64,000 nucleotides of DNA from Parasedimentitalea denitrificans. Its GTDB lineage: Bacteria; Pseudomonadota; Alphaproteobacteria; Rhodobacterales; Rhodobacteraceae. The DNA lies in the NCBI RefSeq assembly GCF_011813015.1, contig NZ_QHLQ01000008.1, positions 1 to 64,000 on the forward strand, written 5' to 3'. Under the pieces are notes generated by a model, which searched no databases, was not told the DNA's origin, and worked only from the letters and a program-made list of their open reading frames with translations. Below are positions 27,875 through 37,428 of this stretch, piece by piece. The translations under genes and the position numbers were made by a program. The number at the start of each line of letters is the position of its first letter. Position 1 is the stretch's first letter.

Positions 27875-28271
27875 GGGAGTATCTGATGGAATCGCGGTGG
27901 GCGACTTAATCTTACCATTGGATTAAGCATGAACCGTCAGGCCTTGGTTTCCTTAACCACAAGGTACCGAAAGGTCAGGCGGAGTATACTTTAGATAATT
28001 TGGCTCCCAAAAGGGAGAGCAGTGCGCCTTTTAGACCGGTGGGCGAGAAGGGAAACTATACCTACGCTAGACCTACATGCTGCCGGGTGTGAAACAACTC
28101 GTAGCTAACCATGACTGCAAAAACAGAACCGTTTTTGGGATATGTTTAGTGTAACACGATTGCTGCTAGTCCAAGATCCGAAAAGACATCGATCTTGCAC
28201 AGGGATTAGCTAAGTAGAAATTGTTTCACCTTTGGCAAAACACATGTTTTAGCCGGTGATCTCTGCGAACA

Positions 28272-28400
28272 GTGGCGAAAACAAAAAAACAAGAAGGTAA
28301 GTCTGCCACATTCGTTGATGGAGCTGCTGCGGCTGCCGTAGCCAGTTTTCTTTGGAACACCCATGAGGGGCATCCGTTCCATAAGTCAATAGACCAGTGA
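28272..28400 (+). CDS. possible 42-residue small protein
   Basis: A GTG-started frame reads MAKTKKQEGKSATFVDG, then an Ala-rich stretch and FLWNTHEGHPFHKS. The stop overlaps the GTG of the next open frame (GTGA at 28397). No good ribosome binding site or family match is seen. Support is only the overlap arrangement. Confidence 0.2.
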   Translation: MAKTKKQEGKSATFVDGAAAAAVASFLWNTHEGHPFHKSIDQ

Positions 28401-28711
28401 ATGGAGCAAACAAAAAAGGGAAAAGTCACGTGACTACATTTATGTTTTCGACCCTAGAAAAAAAAATCGGCATTTGCGCAGATGCAACAGGAAACTCTCT
28501 TCCTGAAAGCATGGGTCCTTGGCACTCTTACGACCTAAAAAAGGCAAGATTCAAATCGTCTCGAACACAAGAACATCCTAAGGGAACAGGGGATTGCGAT
28601 ATCCTAGAGGAAATACTGGACTCGATAGACAACCAGTTATTCTCCGAACTCGTCAATTTTTTGGACAAACAAGACGGCATCGAAATTCTTAAGTACCCTC
28701 AAATACCCTAA
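28397..28711 (+). CDS. possible small protein of unknown function
   Basis: The open frame gives 104 residues from the GTG at 28397, or 93 from a GTG at 28430 that follows aaaaaaggga. It is acidic toward the C-terminus (ILEEILDSIDNQLFSELVNF) with no signal or TM segment. I do not recognise it. It lies in the decayed island, so it may be a remnant. Confidence 0.3.
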   Translation: MNGANKKGKSHVTTFMFSTLEKKIGICADATGNSLPESMGPWHSYDLKKARFKSSRTQEHPKGTGDCDILEEILDSIDNQLFSELVNFLDKQDGIEILKYPQIP

Positions 28712-30188
28712 GGTTGCATTTGGATTCCACAACACTTTAAACCGGTCGCAGTTAGTTAATGCTAGCCTCTAGATACCAAAAGCGCCGCCGTGTTAAAAGG
28801 GCTGCGCCTTTAGTTTGTAGGTTGTTGACCAAGCGCAGAGCTATTCCCGCAGTCTATGCTGTTGTTTTTCAGCTTCGCACTCGCCAGACTGCGCAAAACT
28901 ACCCTTACCAGATTCAGACCGCCAATCCCAACTGGCACCCATTGGTGTGAACTGCCAATCCCATCGTCGACCGATGCATCACGAGCGCTCCGGCCGCGCG
29001 ATTGCCGCTTCTGCGCTACTCATCAGAGCAGAGTGAAACGCCTCGCAGTGTAAGCCTCAATACCTAGACCATGTCTGGTCTCTGCCTTGGTCGCAGCCAA
29101 TCCAATGACAATGGCAGAAAGATGCCAAGTGCGCTAAAAAACACGGGCTGCAGTACCTTCTTCCACTCGTCTAGTAGCTGGGAGGATCATCACTCCAGTT
29201 CATCCATTGGCGCGGTGTCATATCGAGGATTGGACATAGGGTGCCGATTGTCATTGCTCGCAATTTGGAGGCTTGAAACTGCTTGGCCTCCCCTTGGAAT
29301 CTTACCGTCTCAATCATCATGAGTGGGTTCTCATGTGCTCAGTCGAAATACTCCGTGCAGTCGATCTCTAGCGCTTCAAGAGTCTCTGAGTTGTTTTTTT
29401 AACAGCTAAACTTCTTGCCTCCCAAAACTTTTTACCGGGCAGGAAGCGTCTCGCTTCATCCCGTTTGCAGAATTCAAACATTATTCGATCAAGTGTCCCT
29501 CTATGACCAGCGTGGGCACAGTTCCTCCCCTATCTCTTTAGTATAGGAGGTTGCTCTTTCATTCTTACGCTTGTTTGCCATGTATAAGTGTCTCCACAGG
29601 TCTAGTTAAACGGCACTTTGGTGGTTGTTTTAACTATATTATGCGGGTCCTTAGACGGGAACAGAGGTCCAAGAAGTGCCGTTTGAAACATTGTTATGCA
29701 CAGATCGGTTTTCGATACACAAAGAGAATACTTAACCGTTCAGAACCATGGTGGTTGCTACATTGGTTAAAACGGCCTCACGTCAATCTATTCAGGATAT
29801 AGAGCTTTTACTGTAACGCTTAAAAAACAGGCAAATCGCATTATGGTCATAGCTCATAGTGATTTAGCTAATCCCGAGGCCAACTATCCTCAGCTTTATC
29901 CACAGTTTTTGTGGGTACCTTATAGGTTGACCTAGTGAATAGAAAGTGGTGGCAGTCAGCCAACGATTCGCCCACTCCGTTCGTCTAGATTTCACTTAAA
30001 CAGCAGACAATTTTGTTAACTCAAAAGGATAGGTGCCCGGAGCACCTTGCAGCCGATATAGCTGGCTTGGCTTGTATTGTAAGAGAACCTTCCTGAACAC
30101 TTTGTCTGACGTCAGCGCTTAGGGAGCCAAATAGCCGCATTTGATAAAAGAGAGTTCTTGGCTCGTCGCAACCACTGAGGAGTGGGTG
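28712..30188. other. ~1.5 kb without a supportable gene
   Basis: This AT-richer sequence has many stops in all frames. I see no convincing gene or RNA. One 11-bp inverted repeat (aaacggcactt at 29608-29618, aagtgccgttt at 29674-29684) stands out. The stretch fits eroded island DNA. Confidence 0.5.
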
Positions 30189-30400
30189 TTGAGAAAGACA
30201 ACAGGAACACGCAAAAGCCTTGGCGAGAAGATCGTCAAAGATATCAAACGGGCAACCCGCAAACACTATTCATCTGAAGGGAAGATCAGGATCGCCCTGG
30301 ATGGCTTGCGCGTCGAAGACAATGGGACCTTGTCCGCTATTGGTCCGAGGACAATGGTGGAATGCTGAACTCGCCGCTTAGAGAAAGAGCCGGTCAAACC
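30189..30400 (+). pseudogene. IS3-family OrfA remnant
   Basis: From a TTG at 30189 the + strand encodes RKTTGTRKSLGEKIVKDIKR and RATRKHYSSEGKIRIALDGL, the conserved N-terminus of an IS3-type OrfA (KIVKDIKRATRKHYSxEEKIRIVLDGLRGE). After about 30320 the frame is lost through indels, although traces of the next motif (IAELCRREG) remain near 30358-30390. No OrfB follows. Confidence 0.75.
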
Positions 30401-30444
30401 CAGAACAGGAGGTCGGCCAAGGGCGGCTAGCAAGGCTTATTGAT

Positions 30445-31521
30445 CTACGATTCGACCGTCGGGTAGTACATAAAGACAATATCTGCTCCATCGAAGGCAC
30501 TATCCCCTTGTAAGATAAAGGTTAGACTTTCTAGGTTACTGTGGTTGGAAAACGCAACATTGAGTTCCCCATCGCTTGGAACGGAGAGAATATTTTCTCC
30601 ATCGTACTGAATTTGAAGCACAGTGCCGTCTTCAAACAATTCAAACAGCTCATTTTGAATCGGAATCGATGACCCACCCTCACTTTGTTCACTCGGAAGG
30701 AAAGAGATTATCCTGTCACATCCAACTTCAAAATCCTGAACTGAATTGTGATATCCGAAGAGGAATATTTCATCTGAACCGGTTCCCGAGTTAACAATGT
30801 CACCGCTCGACGCGACGATTACATCATTGCCCGCTCCACCCGAAACTGTGTCTATACTGGAATCAGTGTAGTCTTCAAATCGACTGGTCGCCGAGGGGGG
30901 CACCCAGTCGCTGTTGCAAGCATAAATTGTATCGTTTCCATCCCCGCCATCAAGATGCGCAGCACCACTATCAGACACTAAGAGATCGTCCCCTGCACCA
31001 GCTTGCAATACCCCCCCATCGTTTAGTGCAATAAATACCCCATCTCCATCTCCCCCCAAGACAACAGATCCTCCGCTAGAGATCACGGCAAACTGCTCAC
31101 CCTCAGGGTGATCTTCTCCTCCAATCACAGTATCGCCTTCACCAGAGTAAACTATAGCATGTGACCATTCGGATACATCGACATTCTCAGCAAGTCCCGT
31201 GTCGGCAACATAAACTGCTCGATCTGTGTCAATGGACATATCTGTGAGTTGATCTGGTGACAAAGATTGGAAGTTCTCAGTGTCCCAATGAGCTGCATCT
31301 AGGTCCGAAAAAACGATATCAGGACGGATCGTTTCAGATCCACCATCCACAGCGTTTTCCTGTTCTTCTTCGTCGCCTTCACCAATTATTTTGGCTATTG
31401 AACCCGGCTCATTGTTGCCTTCTTCATCAACTAGATCCTCGGTAGTTTCACCGTCCTCGAACAAGCCACCAATTGCAAAGGAGGCAAACAATGCCACTCC
31501 CATAAACATTAAAATTCCCAT
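30445..31521 (-). CDS. membrane-anchored RTX-type calcium-binding protein
   Basis: The 358-residue product starts at an ATG preceded by ggaggt at good spacing. An N-terminal hydrophobic helix (residues about 2-20, MGILMFMGVALFASFAIGGL) is followed by a strongly acidic linker and a beta-roll-like region with hemolysin-type nonapeptides: LDGGDGNDTIYA, VSGGAGNDVIVA and degenerate copies (QAGAGDDLLV). These bind calcium in RTX proteins. The single N-terminal helix suggests membrane tethering. It lies 144 bp downstream of a clan GH-A-like glycosidase gene on the same strand. A role in the extracellular matrix or polysaccharide handling is inference. Confidence 0.75.
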   Translation of the reverse strand: MGILMFMGVALFASFAIGGLFEDGETTEDLVDEEGNNEPGSIAKIIGEGDEEEQENAVDGGSETIRPDIVFSDLDAAHWDTENFQSLSPDQLTDMSIDTDRAVYVADTGLAENVDVSEWSHAIVYSGEGDTVIGGEDHPEGEQFAVISSGGSVVLGGDGDGVFIALNDGGVLQAGAGDDLLVSDSGAAHLDGGDGNDTIYACNSDWVPPSATSRFEDYTDSSIDTVSGGAGNDVIVASSGDIVNSGTGSDEIFLFGYHNSVQDFEVGCDRIISFLPSEQSEGGSSIPIQNELFELFEDGTVLQIQYDGENILSVPSDGELNVAFSNHSNLESLTFILQGDSAFDGADIVFMYYPTVES

Positions 31522-31665
31522 AGCATTACCTCCGACTATACAAGGAAACGGTCTTTTGGGAGAAAACTGCGTGCGCTCGGTCCTGGGAACTAGAAAACCG
31601 AGCCAATATGAAAGCGTTTGAAAAAGGCGGAATTAAGCCATCCAAGACCGTAAAATCAGTCATAC

Positions 31666-33390
31666 TCAACCCAATCCAAACAGGGCTAACAAAGGCAACA
31701 AAGCGACGAGAATCCCGGAGAAACCCGAGCCATCATCGCCGCCTTCATCGGATACTTCAACTTGGTCATATTTTTGGGCGTCGTCGTCGTTTGGCGGGTC
31801 AGTTTCTGGAATTACTGGTTCGTCGACTGGTTCTGAGCTGTCACCGCCAATGTTGGACCAATAGTTTTCCATATCATCGCTCCAAGTCGGGGAATTGATC
31901 ACGACTTGCATAATTTCATGGGCATCGAGATCGACTTTGACAATTCCATTAACAAAGATCTCCTGCTGAACTTCTCTAGCCGAGGGTTCCTCGATAAAGG
32001 CGTCCGACGTGATACCTCCCGGGTCATCGCCCGGTTGAACTCCGAGGTATGTTACGTAGGCTGAATCGTCTTCACTCAGCAGGTTGCTCAGGTCGACCGT
32101 AGTGTTGGTCACTTCGTCAGAGGTGGAAGCCAAATACATGACGTATTTCTCGGGGCTAGCGAAGGCATGCACATCAATGTTCGAGACTGAAATTTCGGTT
32201 TCTCCTCCATCCGACCCGATAAGATCTAGTGGCCTTGTTCCAGTTAGCTCCTCTTCCATGAGGCGAAACATCTCACCTGGGGCGGAAAGCTTTTCAAACT
32301 CAAATCCACGGCTAAGCGCATTACTTGTATTTTGAGACAGGGGCCAGACGTGGGCTGCGTCGACGCCATGGTCTGAGAATGCCTCTATGATATTCAGCAT
32401 TTCATGGGCCTGCTTTAGCCCATAATCGCTACTGCCTAACGCTCCGACACCTGATTTAAGATTCCACTCTGTTATATAGGTCTCTAAATCAGGGAATTTC
32501 TCAAGCCAGGAATTATCTATCTGTTTTAGGAAGAAGTCTCGAGTACCCGGGACTTCTGGCTCACGTGAGTATACGTGAGCTGCGACCGCATCTAAGCCAC
32601 CGATCTCTTCCGGTGTGTCGAACTCCCTCGTTATCATTTCATCGTTAATGGAAGTCCAATTTAGAGCGCCAGAACTAAACTTGAAGTCTCCCTCTGGGTC
32701 CAAACCATAATCAGCTTGAAGAGCCTCCAAGATTTCATCTGGATCGGAAGTGTAGGAATACTGGTCGTCCAGTTGAGAATGTGAAAAATTCGTCCCCGAT
32801 TGAACGACAAGATCAATGTCATCGGAGGGAAAGTCTGCATTAGATACTGAATCCAATGCCGCGTCCAATATCTCCACCATCCTGCTTGAGACACGTCCGT
32901 ATTCCACGGATGACATCTCACCCGATCCCCAATACTCATTACCAATTTCGAATGCGTCAATTTTGGCGTTTCCGTAAACACCGGATGCAACGTCTATTGC
33001 AAATTGGGAGAGAGCTTGTTCATCAATTTCCACGAAACGGTTGTCATTTATGTCTGTTTCTTCAGACAAAAATGACCTTGTGGGCAGCACAACAGTTACT
33101 GTGAGACCTTCTTGTTCTGCAAACGCCAGAAATTCGGAAATTGGAACAATCTCGACAAATTTTTCGGCTTCGTAGTCGAAGGCAATACTTCGATCCGGAT
33201 CAGTAATATCAAACAACCGTTCTGTGATTGAGCCTCCGGGGTATCTAATATTTTCGGTACCCAAGGCCGCCGAGACTTCGTCGTATGTTCCTTCGTCGCC
33301 TAGTCGGTCACGAGTGAACAGAAAGTTCCCTCCAAACAAGTTTTGTGAAATCGGGTTTCCGATCTCTGAGCCGATTTCTAGCGCAACCAT
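31666..33390 (-). CDS. clan GH-A-like glycoside hydrolase with C-terminal membrane anchor
   Basis: The ATG at 33390 (MVALEIGSEIG) follows gaggtttg; a TTG two codons upstream is less likely. The 574-residue protein has a TIM-barrel glycosidase pattern like arabinofuranosidase/heparanase-type enzymes: NIRYPGGSITERLFD near the N-terminus, a candidate acid/base Glu152 in FEIGNEYWGSGE and a candidate nucleophile Glu308 in YITEWNLKSG. A beta domain follows, then a Pro/Asp-rich spacer and a terminal hydrophobic helix (FSGILVALLPLLALFG). No classical signal peptide is seen, so the export route is unclear. It pairs with the RTX-type protein gene downstream. Substrate unknown; uronic or arabinan-like polysaccharide is a guess. 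Confidence 0.72.
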   Translation of the reverse strand: MVALEIGSEIGNPISQNLFGGNFLFTRDRLGDEGTYDEVSAALGTENIRYPGGSITERLFDITDPDRSIAFDYEAEKFVEIVPISEFLAFAEQEGLTVTVVLPTRSFLSEETDINDNRFVEIDEQALSQFAIDVASGVYGNAKIDAFEIGNEYWGSGEMSSVEYGRVSSRMVEILDAALDSVSNADFPSDDIDLVVQSGTNFSHSQLDDQYSYTSDPDEILEALQADYGLDPEGDFKFSSGALNWTSINDEMITREFDTPEEIGGLDAVAAHVYSREPEVPGTRDFFLKQIDNSWLEKFPDLETYITEWNLKSGVGALGSSDYGLKQAHEMLNIIEAFSDHGVDAAHVWPLSQNTSNALSRGFEFEKLSAPGEMFRLMEEELTGTRPLDLIGSDGGETEISVSNIDVHAFASPEKYVMYLASTSDEVTNTTVDLSNLLSEDDSAYVTYLGVQPGDDPGGITSDAFIEEPSAREVQQEIFVNGIVKVDLDAHEIMQVVINSPTWSDDMENYWSNIGGDSSEPVDEPVIPETDPPNDDDAQKYDQVEVSDEGGDDGSGFSGILVALLPLLALFGLG

Positions 33391-33853
33391 TTTCAAACCT
33401 CACATTTTGCAAGGCGGACTGTTGGACTGCGACTGATAACAAAACGGAAACAATAAAATTGTACACGTCTTACTTTCGCCCAATTTTGAGCGTTGCCGCC
33501 TCAAAAAAACACACAATTATTGATCCAAGAGAGTTTTATGACGCATTTGAAAACAATATTGTTTCGCCATTACTTCAGAATGCAGTTCAAGAAATAAATC
33601 CAGCGGTCGTGCTACTCTTCCCCTTATTTTCAATACCTTGGAAAGGTTCTTCGCACCTCAGCTGCCTACTAGTATTGCCTATAGGATCATTTCGTGTTCT
33701 CGCCGCCAGAAGGCGGAATTTATCCAAATTCAATTTTAGACAATTCATTTAAAAATTTTAGGCATTTAAGCGGACAAGAGAAAATGTAACGTCCACTTTA
33801 TATCACTTGAGGTGAATGATACCGATTCATCAACCCGCTTCTAGGTTCAGGAT

Positions 33854-33942
33854 TCATAACCGAAATATGACGGTTGCAAAGAGGGCGATTGCAGCCAACA
33901 GAACTTTCGGGCAACGGTCGTAACGAGTTGATACACGTCGCT
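33854..33942 (-). pseudogene. IS5-family transposase C-terminal remnant
   Basis: The minus strand ends with RRVSTRYDRCPKVLLAAIAL FATVIF.L stop, the characteristic tail (TRYDRCPxxFLSAIALAATVIFWL) of a common alphaproteobacterial IS5-family transposase. Only about 28 codons remain. Confidence 0.75.
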
Positions 33943-34425
33943 CATGACCTTGCCTCGATGACCTAAAAAGACAAGCTACACTGAAAGGAAGGTCTCTTAT
34001 CCGAAGATTGTGGAAGCTTTAAACCCAGAACACCGACAGTCAGCCAACCAATCCTACACCAAAGCGTCAAGCGTCCTAACGTGTCTCAGATGATTGACCC
34101 CAGCACCGCCTAAGACATCGTCCACATTGATCAGTTCCACCCCAGCTGAATCGGAGCACATCTCATTTAAACTCACAGCGAAACCGTGGAACATTGGTAG
34201 GCCACAAGCAAATTCTAAGCCCCTCAATTGGGCAATGGCTAGATCACTTATCTTTGTCGAAACGCCTAGCTTAGGTCCGTACATCTCTCGCAGTTAGAAT
34301 GGGACTAGGACTCGTATTAACCAAGTGCCTTTCTTCCCTCTAGTGATCAGGAATTTTGTGTCGTTTGCATCAGTCGTCTTACTTGTATCAGCAGACGTCA
34401 TATTTGCACCTACAAAGGCTACAGA

Positions 34426-34449
34426 TTACACTATAAGTTACACTATAAG
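34426..34449 (+). repeat. two tandem 12-bp repeats near tRNA-Leu 3' end
   Basis: The 12-mer ttacactataag occurs twice head to tail, ending 19 bp before the encoded CCA end of the tRNA-Leu gene. Confidence 0.8.
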
Positions 34450-34468
34450 CACTTGAAACAACTGAAAA

Positions 34469-34553
34469 TGGTGCGGGTGAAGGGACTCGAACCCCCACGC
34501 CTCGCGGCGCCAGAACCTAAATCTGGTGCGTCTACCAATTCCGCCACACCCGC
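34469..34553 (-). tRNA. tRNA-Leu (anticodon UAG)
   Basis: The minus-strand 85-nt sequence folds as a class II tRNA with a long variable arm. The acceptor stem is GCGGGTG/CACCCGC, the D arm contains GGAATTGGTAGACG, and the anticodon stem CCAGA/TCTGG has loop TTTAGGT (anticodon TAG). The variable arm is GCGCCGCGAGGCGT, the T arm GGGGGTTCGAGTCCC, and CCA is encoded. Its 3' end points toward the gene-poor accessory region, as expected for a tRNA used as an island attachment site. Confidence 0.97.
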
Positions 34554-34779
34554 ACGTTACGCTTTGGCTATTCACCTTGCGTGAGGGGCTGATAGCAAAG
34601 CTTTCTCCGGGATGCGAGAGGAAATCGGCACTTCTTGCAAAAACAATTATGGCAGGACGGCAACAATTTCTCGTCTATTCATACATTGTTTACCTCTGGC
34701 AACAAAAGGCCGCGACAACTGCATGGTTTTGCCACAATTTGGCGGAAAAAAATACTGAGGCAGACAGAGCGAGAACGCC

Positions 34780-35301
34780 ATGACAACGCAGAGCAAAAAG
34801 CCTGTGCGGAGCACGATTCCGCCTATACAACAAGGCCACCACTCACCGGAGGCGACACCTTCGGCGGGTTTATTGCGCGACACCATTGTGCTGACGCGCA
34901 AGGGTGAAATGGCGGTTCAGGACATCCAAGTCGGCGACCATGTCATCACACGCGGCGCCGGTATGGTTCAGGTTCAGAACATTTCCCGACAAAGGCTCCT
35001 TCGACGGGCGATCTCCATTGCGGCCGGATCACTGGGCGACACCCGCCCCGAAAGCGACATTATCTTACCGGCCGACCAACAGGTTTTCGTCCGCGACTGG
35101 CGTGCGCAGGCTCTATTTGGTCAGGACCAAGCACTGGTACCGGCGGCGTCACTGGTCGACGGCGAATTCATCATCGACCAAGGACTGCAGGTGCTGGAAT
35201 TGTATTCTTTGCAATTGGAACAGACACATGTGATCTATGCCGGAGGACTGGAAGTCGCCGGCGCCCTTCATGCCAACATGCGCCTAAGGCCAGCAGCCTA
35301 A
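34780..35301 (+). CDS. Hint-domain (Hedgehog/intein-like) protein, degenerate
   Basis: This 173-residue protein is built around a Hint-type module of the kind common in Roseobacter proteins: LRDTIVLTRKGEMAVQDIQV followed by GDHVITRG, then a region with ILPADQQVFVRDWRAQALFG and a C-terminal ELYSLQLEQTHVIYAGGLEV, matching the block HxxV..nGl..EtL. The Cys that normally opens the Hint module is missing; Leu/Arg occupy that place. Self-cleavage is therefore unlikely. There is no signal peptide. It overlaps the 3' end of the convergent nnr gene by 4 bp. Confidence 0.72.
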   Translation: MTTQSKKPVRSTIPPIQQGHHSPEATPSAGLLRDTIVLTRKGEMAVQDIQVGDHVITRGAGMVQVQNISRQRLLRRAISIAAGSLGDTRPESDIILPADQQVFVRDWRAQALFGQDQALVPAASLVDGEFIIDQGLQVLELYSLQLEQTHVIYAGGLEVAGALHANMRLRPAA

Positions 35302-36872
35302 AGCCCTAGTTCACGAAACACCGTCGGCAGTTGCTCTGCCAGATCCTCGGCTATCAGGCCTGGGCCAAATTTTCGGGCACATTCCACATGCAACCACGCC
35401 CCGGTTTCAGCTGCCTGCATCGGCGCAAATCCACGCGCCAATAACCCCGCGATAAAGCCTGCCAGTACGTCTCCCGACCCAGCAGTTGCCAGCCAAGGGG
35501 CTGCACGGTCGTATAGAGCAGAGTTAATCGAACAGCGCCCATCCGGGTTGGCGATGACAGTATCCGCCCCCTTGAACAACACTACACATCCCGCACGTTC
35601 TGCTGCTTCGCGGGTGGCGTCAACTTTGGAATAGGCTGGGCCAGTGGTCGCAGGGGCGTCCAGCTTCTCGGCCAAGTCCGGGAACAGCCGCGCAAATTCG
35701 CCCCCATGCGGGGTGAGCACACAGTCTTTATGCAGTGCGTCGAACAGAGCCTCAGGCTTGGTTCTGAACCGGCTCAGCGCGTCAGCGTCCAGTACGGTGG
35801 GTCGCTCCGCCTTGAGAGCCGTAAAAACCATGGCCTGCGTGTCCGCGCGGATCCCTAGCCCCGGCCCCAGACAAATGGCGTTGAACCGGGAATCTTCGAG
35901 CAGCTCCGTCAGCCCCAGCGCGCCGTCGATCTGCCGCAGCATCACGGCGGTCAGGTTACAGGCATTTTCCAACATGGCCGAGCGAGGAGATCCCAGTGTG
36001 ACCAGCCCTGCCCCTATGCGCAACGCCCCCCGTGCTGCCAACCGCGCCGCTCCGGTATTGCCGTGGCTACCAGAGAGAACCAGCGCGTGACCGTGGCCGT
36101 ATTTGTGGTTCACTCCACGCTTCCCGCGTATGATTGGCGACGCAAGTTTCACGACTCCCTTTCCCTTGGGGCCAATATTGTTGCGCCTTGGAAGCCCAAT
36201 GCCCTTAACAATAACCTTACCGCAACTTGCCTCCCCTTCAGAAAGGTAGTGGCCAATTTTCGGACTATGGAAAGCCACCGTTAGCTGTGCCTCAAACACG
36301 AGATTTGGCAGCGGTGCGGGAAGACGTTCTTTGCTCCCGTCACGCAGCGCGAACCCACTATCGGAACACATTCCCGAAGGCGTATCTACCGCGACCAACC
36401 GCGGCAGGCCCGCATCAGCATCAAAAGTCTCCCAAAGCTCATTGTGGAGATCTCCAAGTGGACGGCTCAACCCTGTTCCAAACACTGCATCTATATAAAT
36501 GGACGCGGTCCATCCTATTGGACGCTGAAAGTCCTCGATGGGGCGCACGTCCCCCAATGTTTTCCACCGCTCGCAGTTCGCCTTAGCATCCTGTGGCAGC
36601 TTGTCGGCGTCCCCGTACAAGAACACGCTCACATCCCAGCCGCGCTCTTTCAGCAACCGCGCTACCACAAAACCATCACCACCGTTGTTCCCGGGTCCGC
36701 ATAAAACGACGGCCCTGCGATCCCCATCGGCTAGCTCTGGCCATTCCTCAAAAATCGCCTCAACAACCCCTTGCCCGGCCCGCTCCATCAGCTCCAGTCC
36801 GGTCACTTCACCAGACTCGATTGCGGCCTGTTCAATGGCGCGCATCTGGGCGGCGGTTAGCAGTTCAGTCAT
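35298..36872 (-). CDS. nnr: bifunctional NAD(P)H-hydrate epimerase/dehydratase
   Basis: This 524-residue repair enzyme epimerises and dehydrates damaged NAD(P)H hydrates. The start is the ATG at 36872 (MTELLTAAQMRAIEQ), with gagg upstream. The N-terminal YjeF_N epimerase domain (about 1-215) shows VVLCGPGNNGGDGFVVARLL and DAVFGTGLSRP. The C-terminal ADP-dependent dehydratase domain (ribokinase-like, about 240-515) shows HALVLSGSHGNTGAARLAA, LTPHGGEFARLFP and the catalytic Asp in WLATAGSGDVLAGFIAGLL. It lies divergently from glnB. Confidence 0.96.
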   Translation of the reverse strand: MTELLTAAQMRAIEQAAIESGEVTGLELMERAGQGVVEAIFEEWPELADGDRRAVVLCGPGNNGGDGFVVARLLKERGWDVSVFLYGDADKLPQDAKANCERWKTLGDVRPIEDFQRPIGWTASIYIDAVFGTGLSRPLGDLHNELWETFDADAGLPRLVAVDTPSGMCSDSGFALRDGSKERLPAPLPNLVFEAQLTVAFHSPKIGHYLSEGEASCGKVIVKGIGLPRRNNIGPKGKGVVKLASPIIRGKRGVNHKYGHGHALVLSGSHGNTGAARLAARGALRIGAGLVTLGSPRSAMLENACNLTAVMLRQIDGALGLTELLEDSRFNAICLGPGLGIRADTQAMVFTALKAERPTVLDADALSRFRTKPEALFDALHKDCVLTPHGGEFARLFPDLAEKLDAPATTGPAYSKVDATREAAERAGCVVLFKGADTVIANPDGRCSINSALYDRAAPWLATAGSGDVLAGFIAGLLARGFAPMQAAETGAWLHVECARKFGPGLIAEDLAEQLPTVFRELGL

Positions 36873-37029
36873 CTTCAAGCCTCATCGATTCAATTTCGCA
36901 CATAAATTAGGCACGGCGCTTTCAAATTAAGCAAGGCACTGCCGAGCAATTGCTGATTTCCCGCCTTCGCCACGGTATACATTGCTGTTCCTAATAAGAA
37001 GTGTTCTGACCGTCCTCGACAAGCTGTGA

Positions 37030-37380
<351 letters not shown>

Positions 37381-37428
37381 ATTACAGCATTCAATACACT
37401 GACTATCCATATCAGAAGGACCCAGGGG

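Larger units (their letters stand above)
33391..34468. other. ~1.1 kb AT-rich, gene-poor stretch beside tRNA-Leu
   Basis: It contains an IS5-type transposase tail at 33854-33942 and tandem 12-mers at 34426-34449. A 76-residue minus-strand open frame at 34054-34284 lacks recognisable family features or a clear ribosome binding site. The stretch appears to be the eroded edge of an island next to the tRNA 3' end. Confidence 0.5.

Noticed and set aside
29551..29802. 83-residue open frame in the island
   Set aside because: Cys/Arg/Trp-rich random-looking translation with no start signal.
34054..34284. 76-residue minus-strand open frame beside the tRNA
   Set aside because: Some protein-like stretches (GLEFACGLPMFHGFAVSLNE) but no recognised family, no ribosome binding site and located in eroded DNA; left out as a gene.
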